Shown: positions 8,771-20,540 of the stretch, piece after piece
How the letters are laid out: each line of letters opens with the position of its first letter
Numbering within the stretch: the first letter of the stretch is position 1
NCBI RefSeq assembly: GCF_900116445.1
Contig: NZ_FPBH01000028.1
Span: 1 to 64,000, forward strand
Source of the DNA: Paraburkholderia aspalathi
GTDB lineage: Bacteria > Pseudomonadota > Gammaproteobacteria > Burkholderiales > Burkholderiaceae
DNA: 64,000 nt
Direction of reading: 5' to 3'
The notes under the pieces: model-generated
Seen by the model: the letters and a program-made list of their open reading frames with translations, nothing else
Database searches by the model: none
What the model was told of the DNA's origin: nothing
Program-made: the position numbers and the translations under genes

Positions 8771-9205
8771 CTAGTTCGCCGGCAAAACCTGCCCGCGAAT
8801 CTCGCCCGTCGGATTCTGCTCGGTATGGACGTTGAAGTACCACTGCCCTGCCATCAAGTCCGTCACCTGCTGTTCAGTGAGCGCCGCCGATCCTTTGATC
8901 GGGCTCGCCAGCGCGTCCTTGCCGATTGGCACTTGGACCTTCGCGTTCTGCCCGACCGGCGCCGGGCCGTGGAAGTGCGCGGCGGTTGCCGGACCACTCA
9001 GGCCTTCATAGGTGACCGTCCATTGCAGGGACTTGGTCGACGTATCGAACGTGGCGTTCAACATGCCGTGCCCGTGACTCACGCGCGGCGGCACTTCGCT
9101 CGACGGTTCGAGGTCAGCCTTCAACGCCACCGTATCCGCAAAAGCGACGCCCGATGCCAACGCCCACAACACCACAGCAAGATTTAGTTTTCGAAGCGCA
9201 ATCAT
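8771..9205 (-). CDS. Secreted CHRD-domain protein
   Basis: 144 residues: a signal peptide (residues 1-23, cleavage after GVAFA), then one CHRD domain with the typical EVPPRVSHGHG, TYEGLSGPATAAHFHGPA and WYFNVHTEQNPTGEIRGQV segments. CHRD domains were named from chordin; bacterial single-domain forms are exported proteins of unknown function with conserved His/Asn residues. GGAGAAGACC precedes the ATG at 9205. It stands alone, with the next same-strand gene ending 382 bp upstream. Confidence 0.85.
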   Translation of the reverse strand: MIALRKLNLAVVLWALASGVAFADTVALKADLEPSSEVPPRVSHGHGMLNATFDTSTKSLQWTVTYEGLSGPATAAHFHGPAPVGQNAKVQVPIGKDALASPIKGSAALTEQQVTDLMAGQWYFNVHTEQNPTGEIRGQVLPAN

Positions 9206-9400
9206 GGTCTTCTCCGGACTTTGATGCACCGCCGCACCGACATTTCGGTCACGCGCAGAGCCACCACATACTAGTGCAAATCCGTTACAGCTGTTTGCGT
9301 CGGGGTCAAATGACATTGCGGCGATCTGCGCGACGCCTTCTTCGATATTTACAAACAGTTAATTGCGCAATTCGTACTGAATCTTTTGCGCCATCCGGAT

Positions 9401-9481
9401 TATGCTTCCGACTGCGAGAAGTGACTCCTTCATCGAGGGATGTCTCCAAATCTTTAACGCGGCTTCGGCCGCGTTTTTTTT
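9401..9481 (+). ncRNA. Candidate small RNA (about 70 nt) ending in an intrinsic terminator
   Basis: Between two minus-strand genes a plus-strand -10-like TATGCT (9401-9406) is followed by about 50 bases with an anti-Shine-Dalgarno-like ACTCCTTCA and then by a textbook terminator (9456-9481). No plus-strand gene ends here, so the terminator must serve an RNA that starts within the gap. The -35 region (TGAATC-like) is weak. Flanking GAGA and TCTC could close a hairpin exposing CUUCAUC. The RNA itself is inference. Confidence 0.4.
9456..9481 (+). terminator. Strong intrinsic terminator
   Basis: AACGCGGC-TTCG-GCCGCGTT, a perfect 8-bp stem with a UUCG loop, runs directly into a T tract to 9481 on the plus strand. 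No annotated plus-strand gene precedes it. Confidence 0.85.
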
Positions 9482-9587
9482 CGTCCTCTCGATTCGCTGC
9501 GTGGATTTATTCACGAGCGCGCGTCAATGCGGTCGCGCAAGCGAGGCGTTACAGCCGCGCCTCGGTGCGATGCGGCGTGAAGTAGCG

Positions 9588-13385
<3,798 letters not shown>

Positions 13386-13417
13386 GGCGAGCACCATGAA
13401 ATTAGACGAGGCGGCGC

Positions 13418-14164
13418 TCACGCGACTTCGCCCTGCCCGTGAACGAGCGACGCCGCACGCCGGCTGGACTTGCACCGGAGGAAGGAAAACAGCGCACCTG
13501 CAGCGACGCCGCCCAGCAACGGCGCGGCCCAGAACAGCCAGAGCTGGTCGAGTGCCCAGTCGCCGACGAACAACGCCTGACCGGTAGAGCGAGCGGGATT
13601 GATCGAACCGTTGGTAACGGGAATCGACACCATGTACACGATCATCAGAGACGCACCGGCGACCAGCGGTGCGATCGGTCGCAACTTTCGCCGGCAGGTC
13701 ACCATCAGACTCACCAAGACGAAAGCGAACGACAGTGCAAGCTCGACGACCAGTGCGGAATGAAGTTGATAATCGGCCGGAGAATGTTCGCCGAAACCGT
13801 TCGCTGCGAATTCGCTCGCACCCAGTTCGAAGCCGGGGCGGCCGCTCGCCACGTATACGAGCAGCGCTGCGGCTGCGATGGCCCCGAGAATCTGGGCAGC
13901 AATGTAGGGCAGCAGATCTCGAACCGGGAAACGGTGCGCGACCGTGAAGCCGATCGTGACAGCCGGATTGAAGTGCGCGCCTGAGTAGGCGCCGAACGCA
14001 TAGCTCGCTGTGACGAGCGCGAGACCGAATGCGAGTGAGACTTCAAGGACGCCGTAACCTTGCTGGACCGCGCCGGTGTTCAATACAATGCTGCCGCAGC
14101 CGATGAACACCACCCACGCCGTCCCGACTCCTTCGACCCATAACCGCTTGCCTAGCCCTACCAT
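13418..14164 (-). CDS. aqpZ: MIP family aquaporin (AqpZ-like) with altered selectivity filter
   Basis: 248 residues, six-helix membrane channel with both NPA boxes: HFNPAVT (66-68) and SINPARS (189-191). The overall sequence follows AqpZ (SLAFGL, HFNPAVT, SIPVTN, NPARS). At the aromatic/arginine filter, alignment to AqpZ gives F46, Y177, G186 and R192, where AqpZ has Phe, His, Thr and Arg. Losing the His/Thr pair suggests a wider pore able to pass solutes other than water (inference). GGGAGG precedes the ATG at 14164. It is directly upstream of the hybrid kinase, suggesting a link between channel and sensing. Confidence 0.82.
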   Translation of the reverse strand: MVGLGKRLWVEGVGTAWVVFIGCGSIVLNTGAVQQGYGVLEVSLAFGLALVTASYAFGAYSGAHFNPAVTIGFTVAHRFPVRDLLPYIAAQILGAIAAAALLVYVASGRPGFELGASEFAANGFGEHSPADYQLHSALVVELALSFAFVLVSLMVTCRRKLRPIAPLVAGASLMIVYMVSIPVTNGSINPARSTGQALFVGDWALDQLWLFWAAPLLGGVAAGALFSFLRCKSSRRAASLVHGQGEVA

Positions 14165-14409
14165 TCCGCCTCCCAGTATTTGCGCAAATGGCAGACGGTG
14201 CTCTACTCCAGCCGCTAGACATTTGCCTGAATTTTCCAGGCTCGGCATTGCTCAGCATGGCGAAATAACTGCCTTCGTCAGGCGGCGTTGGACGTCGAGC
14301 CTCAGCTAATTCATAACTATGAAGCGGCAACTTCACCCAACCAATCAGAAGACTCCTAAAATCCTAAGAATCATCACAGGAGTCGCAGTCTAGTTCTCTG
14401 ACGCAGCTA

Positions 14410-15054
14410 TCAGGTCAACCCAATCTGTCTCGCATAGTCGATAAGGTCGTTTTCAGTCTCGAGCCCGAGCTTGCGCATCGCGCTTCGCTTCTGCGTGCTG
14501 ATGGTCTTGCCGCTGCGCTGCAGTCGCGCTGCAATTTCGTGGACCGCCAAACCTTGCACATAAAGCTGGAAGACCTCCCACTCACGCGCGCTCAGCACAC
14601 CCGCGCGCGGCTGTGGCGGCGCATCGCATGCGTCCATCGCAATGCGCGCCTGGTCCGATAGATAAACACGGCCGCCAACCGCTGCCTCGATCGCTTCGAT
14701 CAACGCCGCGGCGGTATCGCGCTTATCGACGATTCCGGCCACGCCGAGGTGCAACAATCCTGAAAGCATGTGCACATGGCAGATCATCGTCAGCACGACG
14801 ACGCAAGGGCGCGGCCGCCCCCGCAACAGACGGCGGAGAAACGAGACGGCATTGTTGGCACCGTGGATGCCCGGCATGCCGATATCCGATACGACGACAT
14901 CGCACGCATGGACGTCGAGCAATTCGGCCAGCGTTTCGGTATCGGGCGCCTCACCGATTATCTCGATGTGGGGCGCCGCTTGAAGCAGACGCATCACACC
15001 AACACGAACGCAATCGTGATCGTCGGCCACGATGACGCGGATTCTTTGTGTCAT
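14410..15054 (-). CDS. NarL/RcsB-type response regulator (1 of 3)
   Basis: 214 residues: receiver domain (acidic pair D11/D12, phospho-acceptor D57 in VVSDIGMPG) and C-terminal LuxR-type helix-turn-helix ending in KTISTQKRSAMRKLGL. The turn motif T-I-S-x-Q-K is that of RcsB/BvgA/EvgA-like regulators. It is the member of the three-gene array closest to the aquaporin/kinase genes (245 bp). There is no strong ribosome site before the ATG at 15054. The cognate kinase is probably the BvgS-type protein downstream (inference from proximity and phosphorelay type). Confidence 0.87.
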   Translation of the reverse strand: MTQRIRVIVADDHDCVRVGVMRLLQAAPHIEIIGEAPDTETLAELLDVHACDVVVSDIGMPGIHGANNAVSFLRRLLRGRPRPCVVVLTMICHVHMLSGLLHLGVAGIVDKRDTAAALIEAIEAAVGGRVYLSDQARIAMDACDAPPQPRAGVLSAREWEVFQLYVQGLAVHEIAARLQRSGKTISTQKRSAMRKLGLETENDLIDYARQIGLT

Positions 15055-15165
15055 TTTTTCTTGTCTTATCGACTGGCACTCCCTGCACGCAACGTGCCTC
15101 CCCGGGATGTGCCAAGTACATCTTCTGTTCGCCATGCCACCAAACCGGCATGACATCTCGTCGGC

Positions 15166-15858
15166 TTAGCGCCGGTTCTGCAGACAATCTTCAGAGATCA
15201 CGCCGTGCTCGACAGCGAAGCGGAACAACTCCGCGTCGCTATGAAGATCGAGCTTGCGCATCGCAGTACATTTCTGAGCGCTGATCGTCTTGACACTGCG
15301 ACCGAAGCGCGCGGCGATCTCCGTTACGCCAAGGCCGGAGGCGTACTGCCTGAACACCTCCAGTTCGCGGCGCGACAACATTTGACGGACAAAGTCGAGC
15401 CGCTGCGCGACTGTTGCATCGGCAATCAGCGATCGCACCGCCGGCCCGAGGTAGCACTCCCGAGCCAGCGCCGTGATGGCTGCCACGTGAATCAGATCGA
15501 TCCGGTCGCGCTTGCTGATCAGCCCATCGACACCGAGCGCGATAACCTTTCTCAACGCGGCCGCTTCGGTTTCCATCGTGAGTACTACGAGTGCGACTTG
15601 GGGATAACGCATCTTGAACTGCCTGACGGCCTCCAATCCGTCGCCGTAGAGGCCCCCTGACATGTAAAGGTCCATGAAAACGAGGTCGCATGGAACACGA
15701 TCAACTTCTTTGAACAGTTCCGTGGCGTCGGCAGCACGACCGACGACTTGCATATCCGGATAGCCCATCATCAGATTCTCGATCGCTAACAGAACCAGTG
15801 GATGATCGTCCGCGATGATGGTACGCACAGGTGTACTTGGTTCAACGTTATCGCTCAT
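15166..15858 (-). CDS. NarL/RcsB-type response regulator (2 of 3)
   Basis: 230 residues. Phospho-acceptor D63 lies in FMDLYMSGG, where the usual MP is MS, followed by the RcsB-like insertion LYGDGLEAV. The C-terminal helix-turn-helix has GVTEIAARFGRSVKTISAQK. GGGAGAAAAAGACG precedes the ATG at 15858. It is a clear paralogue of the neighbours at 14410 and 16018, with gaps of 111 and 159 bp, each large enough for its own promoter. The loss of the conserved Pro after the phosphorylation site may change activation. Confidence 0.87.
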   Translation of the reverse strand: MSDNVEPSTPVRTIIADDHPLVLLAIENLMMGYPDMQVVGRAADATELFKEVDRVPCDLVFMDLYMSGGLYGDGLEAVRQFKMRYPQVALVVLTMETEAAALRKVIALGVDGLISKRDRIDLIHVAAITALARECYLGPAVRSLIADATVAQRLDFVRQMLSRRELEVFRQYASGLGVTEIAARFGRSVKTISAQKCTAMRKLDLHSDAELFRFAVEHGVISEDCLQNRR

Positions 15859-16017
15859 CGTCTTTTTCTCCCCCGTACCTGAATTCCCTGCCGCTCTCTC
15901 CGGAGCAACTGGCCGTGCCGCGATCATTAATCAAATCCTGGCCGATAGACATAAGATCGCTCTTAAATGAGCAATGACCGCACTCTGAAAATTGATTAGA
16001 TATACGATTTAACTCCA

Positions 16018-16665
16018 TCAAACGCCATGCGCACGAATATAAGCAAAGAGACCGGGATCGTTGGCAACGCCGAGTTTAGCCATTGCTTCGCGTTTCTGAC
16101 GACTGATAGTGCGACGATGGCATCCGAGCGTCGCGGCGATCTCGGAGATCGATTGGCCACGCACGAACATTCTTATAACTTCTGCCTGTCTGGAGGACAA
16201 TCGCGATACAGAAGGCAGTTCGCTCGCGTCGTCCCGAGGCAAAGCAAGCGCCTGAATGATGGAGCGGCCGACGTACATGTCACCCTTCCTGCTCGTCTCC
16301 ATCGCTTGCCAAAGCTCGTCCAACGTTTCCATTTTGCTGAGCACGCTGACTACACCATCTGACACGATGGCGCGCAGAATCGCAGTGTTCGTCAGAGCCG
16401 TCATCACGACGATGCGCAACGACGGCCATGCGGATCGGATTCGCCTGACAAGGTCCAACCCATCTTCGACCGTGCCGGATACCTCAGGCATCGTCAGATC
16501 GGTAACGAGCACATCGCATAGCGTGCTCTCCAACAGCGTGATCAATGAAGTGGGAGTAGTCGCTTCGCCGACAATGGTGACACCGGCGTGCATTTCCAGC
16601 GCGGCCCGAACGCCAAGCAGAACGAATGGATGATCGTCCGCAAGAATGACTCGAAGTTTCGTCAT
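16018..16665 (-). CDS. NarL/RcsB-type response regulator (3 of 3)
   Basis: 215 residues. Phospho-acceptor D56 lies in VTDLTMP, followed by an RcsB-like insertion VSGTVEDGLDLV. The receiver lysine is in SVLSKME and the C-terminal LuxR helix-turn-helix is SISEIAATLGCHRRTISRQK. It opens the array of three similar regulators. The 355-bp upstream space contains its promoter and the terminator of the MFS gene. Target genes are unknown. Confidence 0.87.
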   Translation of the reverse strand: MTKLRVILADDHPFVLLGVRAALEMHAGVTIVGEATTPTSLITLLESTLCDVLVTDLTMPEVSGTVEDGLDLVRRIRSAWPSLRIVVMTALTNTAILRAIVSDGVVSVLSKMETLDELWQAMETSRKGDMYVGRSIIQALALPRDDASELPSVSRLSSRQAEVIRMFVRGQSISEIAATLGCHRRTISRQKREAMAKLGVANDPGLFAYIRAHGV

Positions 16666-17020
16666 GATTTGTCTCTGCTGTTGTAGGCATACTCAGCAAA
16701 CGTATAGGGAAATACCGTCCGCTTCATGCGCGCTCTAATGGCCCAGTGGCGTAGGACACCGCACCAAGGGCGGCCATAAAACCACTGCGACAAACCGGAG
16801 AAAATCGGAGCACTCTGAAACCCGCTGACAATTTGATAGCCCATTGCGAAACTATCAAAGCAGGAATGCGCAATTATGCAAATCGAATATGCGAGAGTTT
16901 TTTCGTCGCTATTTTTTCTTCTGAAAAGCAACATAGCGACGAGAGCGCACCGCCGCTCTCGTCGCATGAAAAATAACGAATTTGACCGGCAACATAACGC
17001 CACCGGTCGCTATTACTCCA
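16666..17020. other. Intergenic region with overlapping inverted repeats
   Basis: 355 bp, noticeably AT-richer than its flanks, with no credible gene. It holds CGTCGCTAT (16904-16912), ATAGCGACGAGAGCG (16933-16947) and CGCTCTCGTCGC (16954-16965). The middle piece can pair with either neighbour, giving mutually exclusive hairpins. The rest should carry the promoter of the response regulator at 16665. Confidence 0.5.
16936..16965 (-). terminator. Probable terminator of the MFS gene
   Basis: Perfect 12-bp stem (GCGACGAGAGCG / CGCTCTCGTCGC) with a 6-nt loop, 56 bp after the MFS stop on the minus strand. The following TATGTTGCTTTTC is only moderately T-rich. Confidence 0.5.
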
Positions 17021-18349
17021 TCACGTGGCATCACAAGCGCGTGCCGCCGTCAGCTTGCTAACGCGAGCCACGCGTGGAAATACCGGCAGCGCGATCAATG
17101 CGCACAGACTGGCTACCGCCCACACCATCGGCCACGAACCCACCGACAACAACACCGGAATCGCGAGCGGCGTCAAGAACAGCATGAGAAAGATACAGGT
17201 ATTGCCGATCGCGAGTGCGGTGCCAGCGCGACTCGTCCCCGCGAGGGTCGCCAGTTCCGTGAAGGCAACGCCGTGCCATGCGGACGCGCTTATGCCGCCC
17301 AGCACGATCATCAGTGCGACTACAGCCGTCATCGCCGTATGGTGCATGCCGGCCAGACCCGTCACCAGGGCGAGCGATGCGAACAGTACCGCGGTCAGCA
17401 CACTGCAGGCGCGCATGTAAGCGCGTCGATTGCCGCGCCGGTCGGTCCACGCACCGCTCCAGACCCGCGCAATCGCAGCGCCCGTTTGCACGGCCGCCAT
17501 CGTCAAACTGATCGCCAGCACACCGGCACGGCCGAAGTCGTGAAGGAAGACGGTCCCGAATGTCACGATAGCAATCTGCGGCACACACAACGCGCTGGCG
17601 CCGAGCGCCACACGCCAGATGCCGATGTCGCGTAACGGCGAAACCTTCGCCGGCGCCGCACCTGCACCCGCCCCCGCAACCGCAGCGTTGCGAGCCGCAC
17701 CCACACCGTTCCCTTCAACGTGCGAAGGCTCGTGCAGCCACCACCATGCAAACGCCGCAGTAATCGCACACGCAAGGGCCAGCACGGAGTACGCACTGGC
17801 GAAGCCGAACTTCGAGGCGAGCGCCGGCAAGATCAGCGCACCCAGGCCTCCGCCGGCCGGCACCGCGGTCTGTCGAATGCTCATCGCAAGGCCACGCTCA
17901 CCTTCGCGGAACCAGGCCATCACCGCACGGCCACTCGAGCCGTTGACGCTACCGCCGAGCAGGCCGACGAGCAGCAGGCCGAGCGCGAGCGTCGCCACGC
18001 CCGGCACATGCGCGCCGGACGGCACCACGAACAATGCCATCCCAGCTAGCGCCGCGGCAGTCGAAAGAAGTCCAAGCAACAGCACGCGGCGATCGCCCCA
18101 ACGGTCGGTCAACAAACCCCACGGCAACTCGCTGACCGCAATGCCCAAACCTAGCATGCCGAGCACCAGTCCGAGCCCGTCATTGCCGAGGTGATAACCC
18201 GAACGCAAAAACACGGCCGTTGTCGGGATCCCTGAAAAAGCAGCCGAGAAACTCGCGTTCGCCGCAAAGCCGACTCCCAGCACTTTCCACCGATGGCTCG
18301 CCGTACGCGCGCCTGGTACCCGCACGGCGGCAATCGAATCGTTTCCCAT
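17021..18349 (-). CDS. MFS transporter
   Basis: 442 residues, twelve-helix major facilitator of the inner membrane. Motif A-like TDRWGDRRVLLLG follows helix 2, and a matching TDRRGNRRAYM lies in the second half, joined by an Ala/Gly-rich central loop (about residues 218-238). The substrate is not recognisable. AGAGG precedes the start. It is divergent from a LysR gene 98 bp away, so it is probably the regulated target. A 12-bp hairpin downstream probably ends the transcript. Confidence 0.8.
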   Translation of the reverse strand: MGNDSIAAVRVPGARTASHRWKVLGVGFAANASFSAAFSGIPTTAVFLRSGYHLGNDGLGLVLGMLGLGIAVSELPWGLLTDRWGDRRVLLLGLLSTAAALAGMALFVVPSGAHVPGVATLALGLLLVGLLGGSVNGSSGRAVMAWFREGERGLAMSIRQTAVPAGGGLGALILPALASKFGFASAYSVLALACAITAAFAWWWLHEPSHVEGNGVGAARNAAVAGAGAGAAPAKVSPLRDIGIWRVALGASALCVPQIAIVTFGTVFLHDFGRAGVLAISLTMAAVQTGAAIARVWSGAWTDRRGNRRAYMRACSVLTAVLFASLALVTGLAGMHHTAMTAVVALMIVLGGISASAWHGVAFTELATLAGTSRAGTALAIGNTCIFLMLFLTPLAIPVLLSVGSWPMVWAVASLCALIALPVFPRVARVSKLTAARACDAT

Positions 18350-18447
18350 GACAGCCTCTGCAATGAATGAATTGGAGGTATCCTACGGCTGGGCAAACCA
18401 TCGGAAAAGCCGGAAAATCAGATGACTTCCATCGGATATACCGAATC

Positions 18448-19335
18448 ATGAGTCAACGCGGATTTGACCTGACACAACTGCGCACCTTCGTCGCCGTCGC
18501 CGAATCGGGCAGCGTCTCGGCGGGCGCGGAACGCGTGTTCCTGTCGCAGTCGTCGGTGAGCGAGCAGTTGAAGAAACTCGAGGAGCGCGCCGGCCAGCCG
18601 CTCTTCGTGCGCAGCAAGCAGGGTGTGACCGCCACGCCGGCCGGCAGCCGCCTGCTCGATCACGCGCGCCGCATCATCGCCATGAGCGAAGCAGCTTTCG
18701 AAGACCTGCAAGGCCGCTCGCTCGACGGCGAATTGCGCATCGCCATCACGGACTATTACCGTCCGCTCGACATCGCGCGCATTCTCAAGACGTTTTCGGA
18801 ACAGCATCCGCGCTTGAAACTGCACGTCACCGTGCAACCGAGCGCCGTGATCGATAGCAGTGCCGGCGACGATGCGTCGTACGACATCGGCCTCTCGTTG
18901 CGGCTCGTCACCGGGAGCACACGCTCCACCAACCGGCGCGGTGGTGCACAAAGCACCGTTGTTCGGCGCGAGAAACTGCTATGGGTCTGCGCGGCCGATG
19001 CCAGTCCGCGGCCGGCCACGCCTTATTCGTTGGTATTGCTTCCGTCGAGCTGTCAGTTGCAGCGCTTTGTCGTGAAACTCCTCGATGAGCACAAGGTGCC
19101 GTATCTGGTATCGCATTCGGCCTCCGGGGTGGCTGGCTTGCAACTGGCGTTGAAGGCCGGGCTGGGCATTTCCTGCCTGAACGAATCGTCGATCGGCGGA
19201 GGCCTGGTGGCTTGTCCACCGAGCGTCGGGTTGCCCGCATTGCCCGCTGTCGAGTTTCATCTGTTGCCGGGGCGAATCGGCGAAAGCGAACGCGTCAGTA
19301 ATGCACGCACGGCGTTGATGCATCTCTTCAGTTGA
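18448..19335 (+). CDS. LysR family transcriptional regulator
   Basis: 295 residues. The N-terminal winged helix-turn-helix is FDLTQLRTFVAVAESGSVSAGAERVFLSQSSVSEQLKKLEERAGQPLF (given in pieces: DLTQLRTFVAVAESGS, then SQSSVSEQLKKLEERAG, about residues 5-50), followed by a periplasmic-binding-like effector domain. It is divergent from the MFS exporter/importer gene at 18349 and probably controls it together with itself. The ligand is unknown. The start at 18448 gives the standard LysR N-terminus. Confidence 0.88.
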   Translation: MSQRGFDLTQLRTFVAVAESGSVSAGAERVFLSQSSVSEQLKKLEERAGQPLFVRSKQGVTATPAGSRLLDHARRIIAMSEAAFEDLQGRSLDGELRIAITDYYRPLDIARILKTFSEQHPRLKLHVTVQPSAVIDSSAGDDASYDIGLSLRLVTGSTRSTNRRGGAQSTVVRREKLLWVCAADASPRPATPYSLVLLPSSCQLQRFVVKLLDEHKVPYLVSHSASGVAGLQLALKAGLGISCLNESSIGGGLVACPPSVGLPALPAVEFHLLPGRIGESERVSNARTALMHLFS

Positions 19336-19823
19336 CGCGCTCCGCGTCGATGCACGCACTGCGACTCAAGGAACACGACAGAAACGCAGTGCATCAATTG
19401 CATTCGGCGATGCAGTCCGCACTCGAACCAAGCAAAGAATAAATATTGAAGGCGCTCTAATCGACGCCTATGCTGATCAAATACATCACCGATTGGTCCA
19501 GCAAATTTTATTGACGCACCGGATAAATTCCTGCAACCTGCTACACGTCTGCGAGACGCATCAAGCGTTATTACTGCAGCCCGAAAGCCGCCACCCATTG
19601 GCGCACTCAGGCAGATCGTTGCTTCATAAAGAAGTTGCATTGCCGCATCGCTTCAATACTGTGCCTCCTTAATAAGTCCGTTTCGATTTGCTGTTCATGC
19701 AGTCGTGATGAAAAAGAATTGGCAGGCTTGTCATGCATCGTTCATCGATTTCGATGAGTGAATTCACGAGCGAATGCATGAGAAATAAATAGCGAAAATA
19801 ACCGTTCCCCGACGAGGCCTGGC
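19336..19823. other. 488-bp intergenic region, no gene seen
   Basis: AT-rich spacer between the LysR gene and the oxidase operon. It contains a hairpin GCACTGCG...CGCAGTGC (19356-19392) and TCATCG-ATTT-CGATGA (about 19743-19758), neither with a T tract. The oxidase promoter should be here, but I could not identify a convincing -35/-10 pair, FNR box or sigma-54 site. Confidence 0.5.
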
Positions 19824-20540
19824 GTGCATCGTAGATCTATCGGATTTTCGATTTTGGTGGTGCTTTACGTCATGTGGCGTGGCGCGGCGTTCGCAGCCAC
19901 AGACGCGTCAGCCGCGATGCCCTCCGCCATGGACGAGCGCGTGCGCGCCTGCACCTCGTGTCATGGCGTGCAAGGCCAGGGCCTGAACAACGATTACTTC
20001 CCGCGTATCGCCGGCAAACCAGCCGACTATCTGTTCAATCAGCTGAGCGCGTTTCGTGACGGCGGTCGCACTTATCCGCCAATGGGTTATCTGCTCGCCT
20101 TCCTTCCCGACGACTATTTGCGCAGGATCAGCCAGTACTTCGCGGACCTGCAACCGCCCTATCCGAATGCCGATCACACCGACGTGGCACCGGCCGTGCT
20201 CGCAGCCGGACAACGACTCGTCACCCAAGGCGACCCGGCGCGCAAGATCCCGGCGTGCATCGCGTGTCATGGAGCACGCATGACGGGCACGCAGCCTGGC
20301 ATCCCGGGCCTGCTCGGCCTGCATGCGAGCTACATCGCCGGGCAGATGGGCACGTGGCGCTCGGGCACACGTCACGCGCTTGCGCCGGACTGCATGCATT
20401 CGATCGCCGTCAAGCTGACCGACAAGGACATCACCGCGGTATCGAGTTGGCTCGCGCGCCAGCCGCGCCCTGCCGATCCACGGCCCGCGCCGGCGTCAGC
20501 TGAGCGGCTGCCTCTCGCATGCGGGAGCCAACCGCAATGA
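19824..20540 (+). CDS. Diheme cytochrome c4-like protein
   Basis: 238 residues, GTG start with GAGG 6 nt upstream. A signal peptide (1-24, cleavage after AAFA) is followed by two class I cytochrome c domains with haem motifs CTSCH (43-47) and CIACH (near 149-153). The layout is that of c4-type diheme periplasmic cytochromes that donate electrons to terminal oxidases. Its stop overlaps the next start (ATGA), so it is translationally coupled to the triheme cytochrome. It opens the oxidase operon. Confidence 0.85.
   Translation: MHRRSIGFSILVVLYVMWRGAAFAATDASAAMPSAMDERVRACTSCHGVQGQGLNNDYFPRIAGKPADYLFNQLSAFRDGGRTYPPMGYLLAFLPDDYLRRISQYFADLQPPYPNADHTDVAPAVLAAGQRLVTQGDPARKIPACIACHGARMTGTQPGIPGLLGLHASYIAGQMGTWRSGTRHALAPDCMHSIAVKLTDKDITAVSSWLARQPRPADPRPAPASAERLPLACGSQPQ

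Noticed and set aside
16662..17003. 113-codon minus-strand frame in the gap before the response regulators
   Set aside because: Overlaps the 12-bp hairpin, has no ribosome site and ends in the promoter region of a real gene.
19680..19745. Sigma-54 promoter (TTGGCAGG...ATGC) before the oxidase operon
   Set aside because: The GG to GC distance is 12, not 10.
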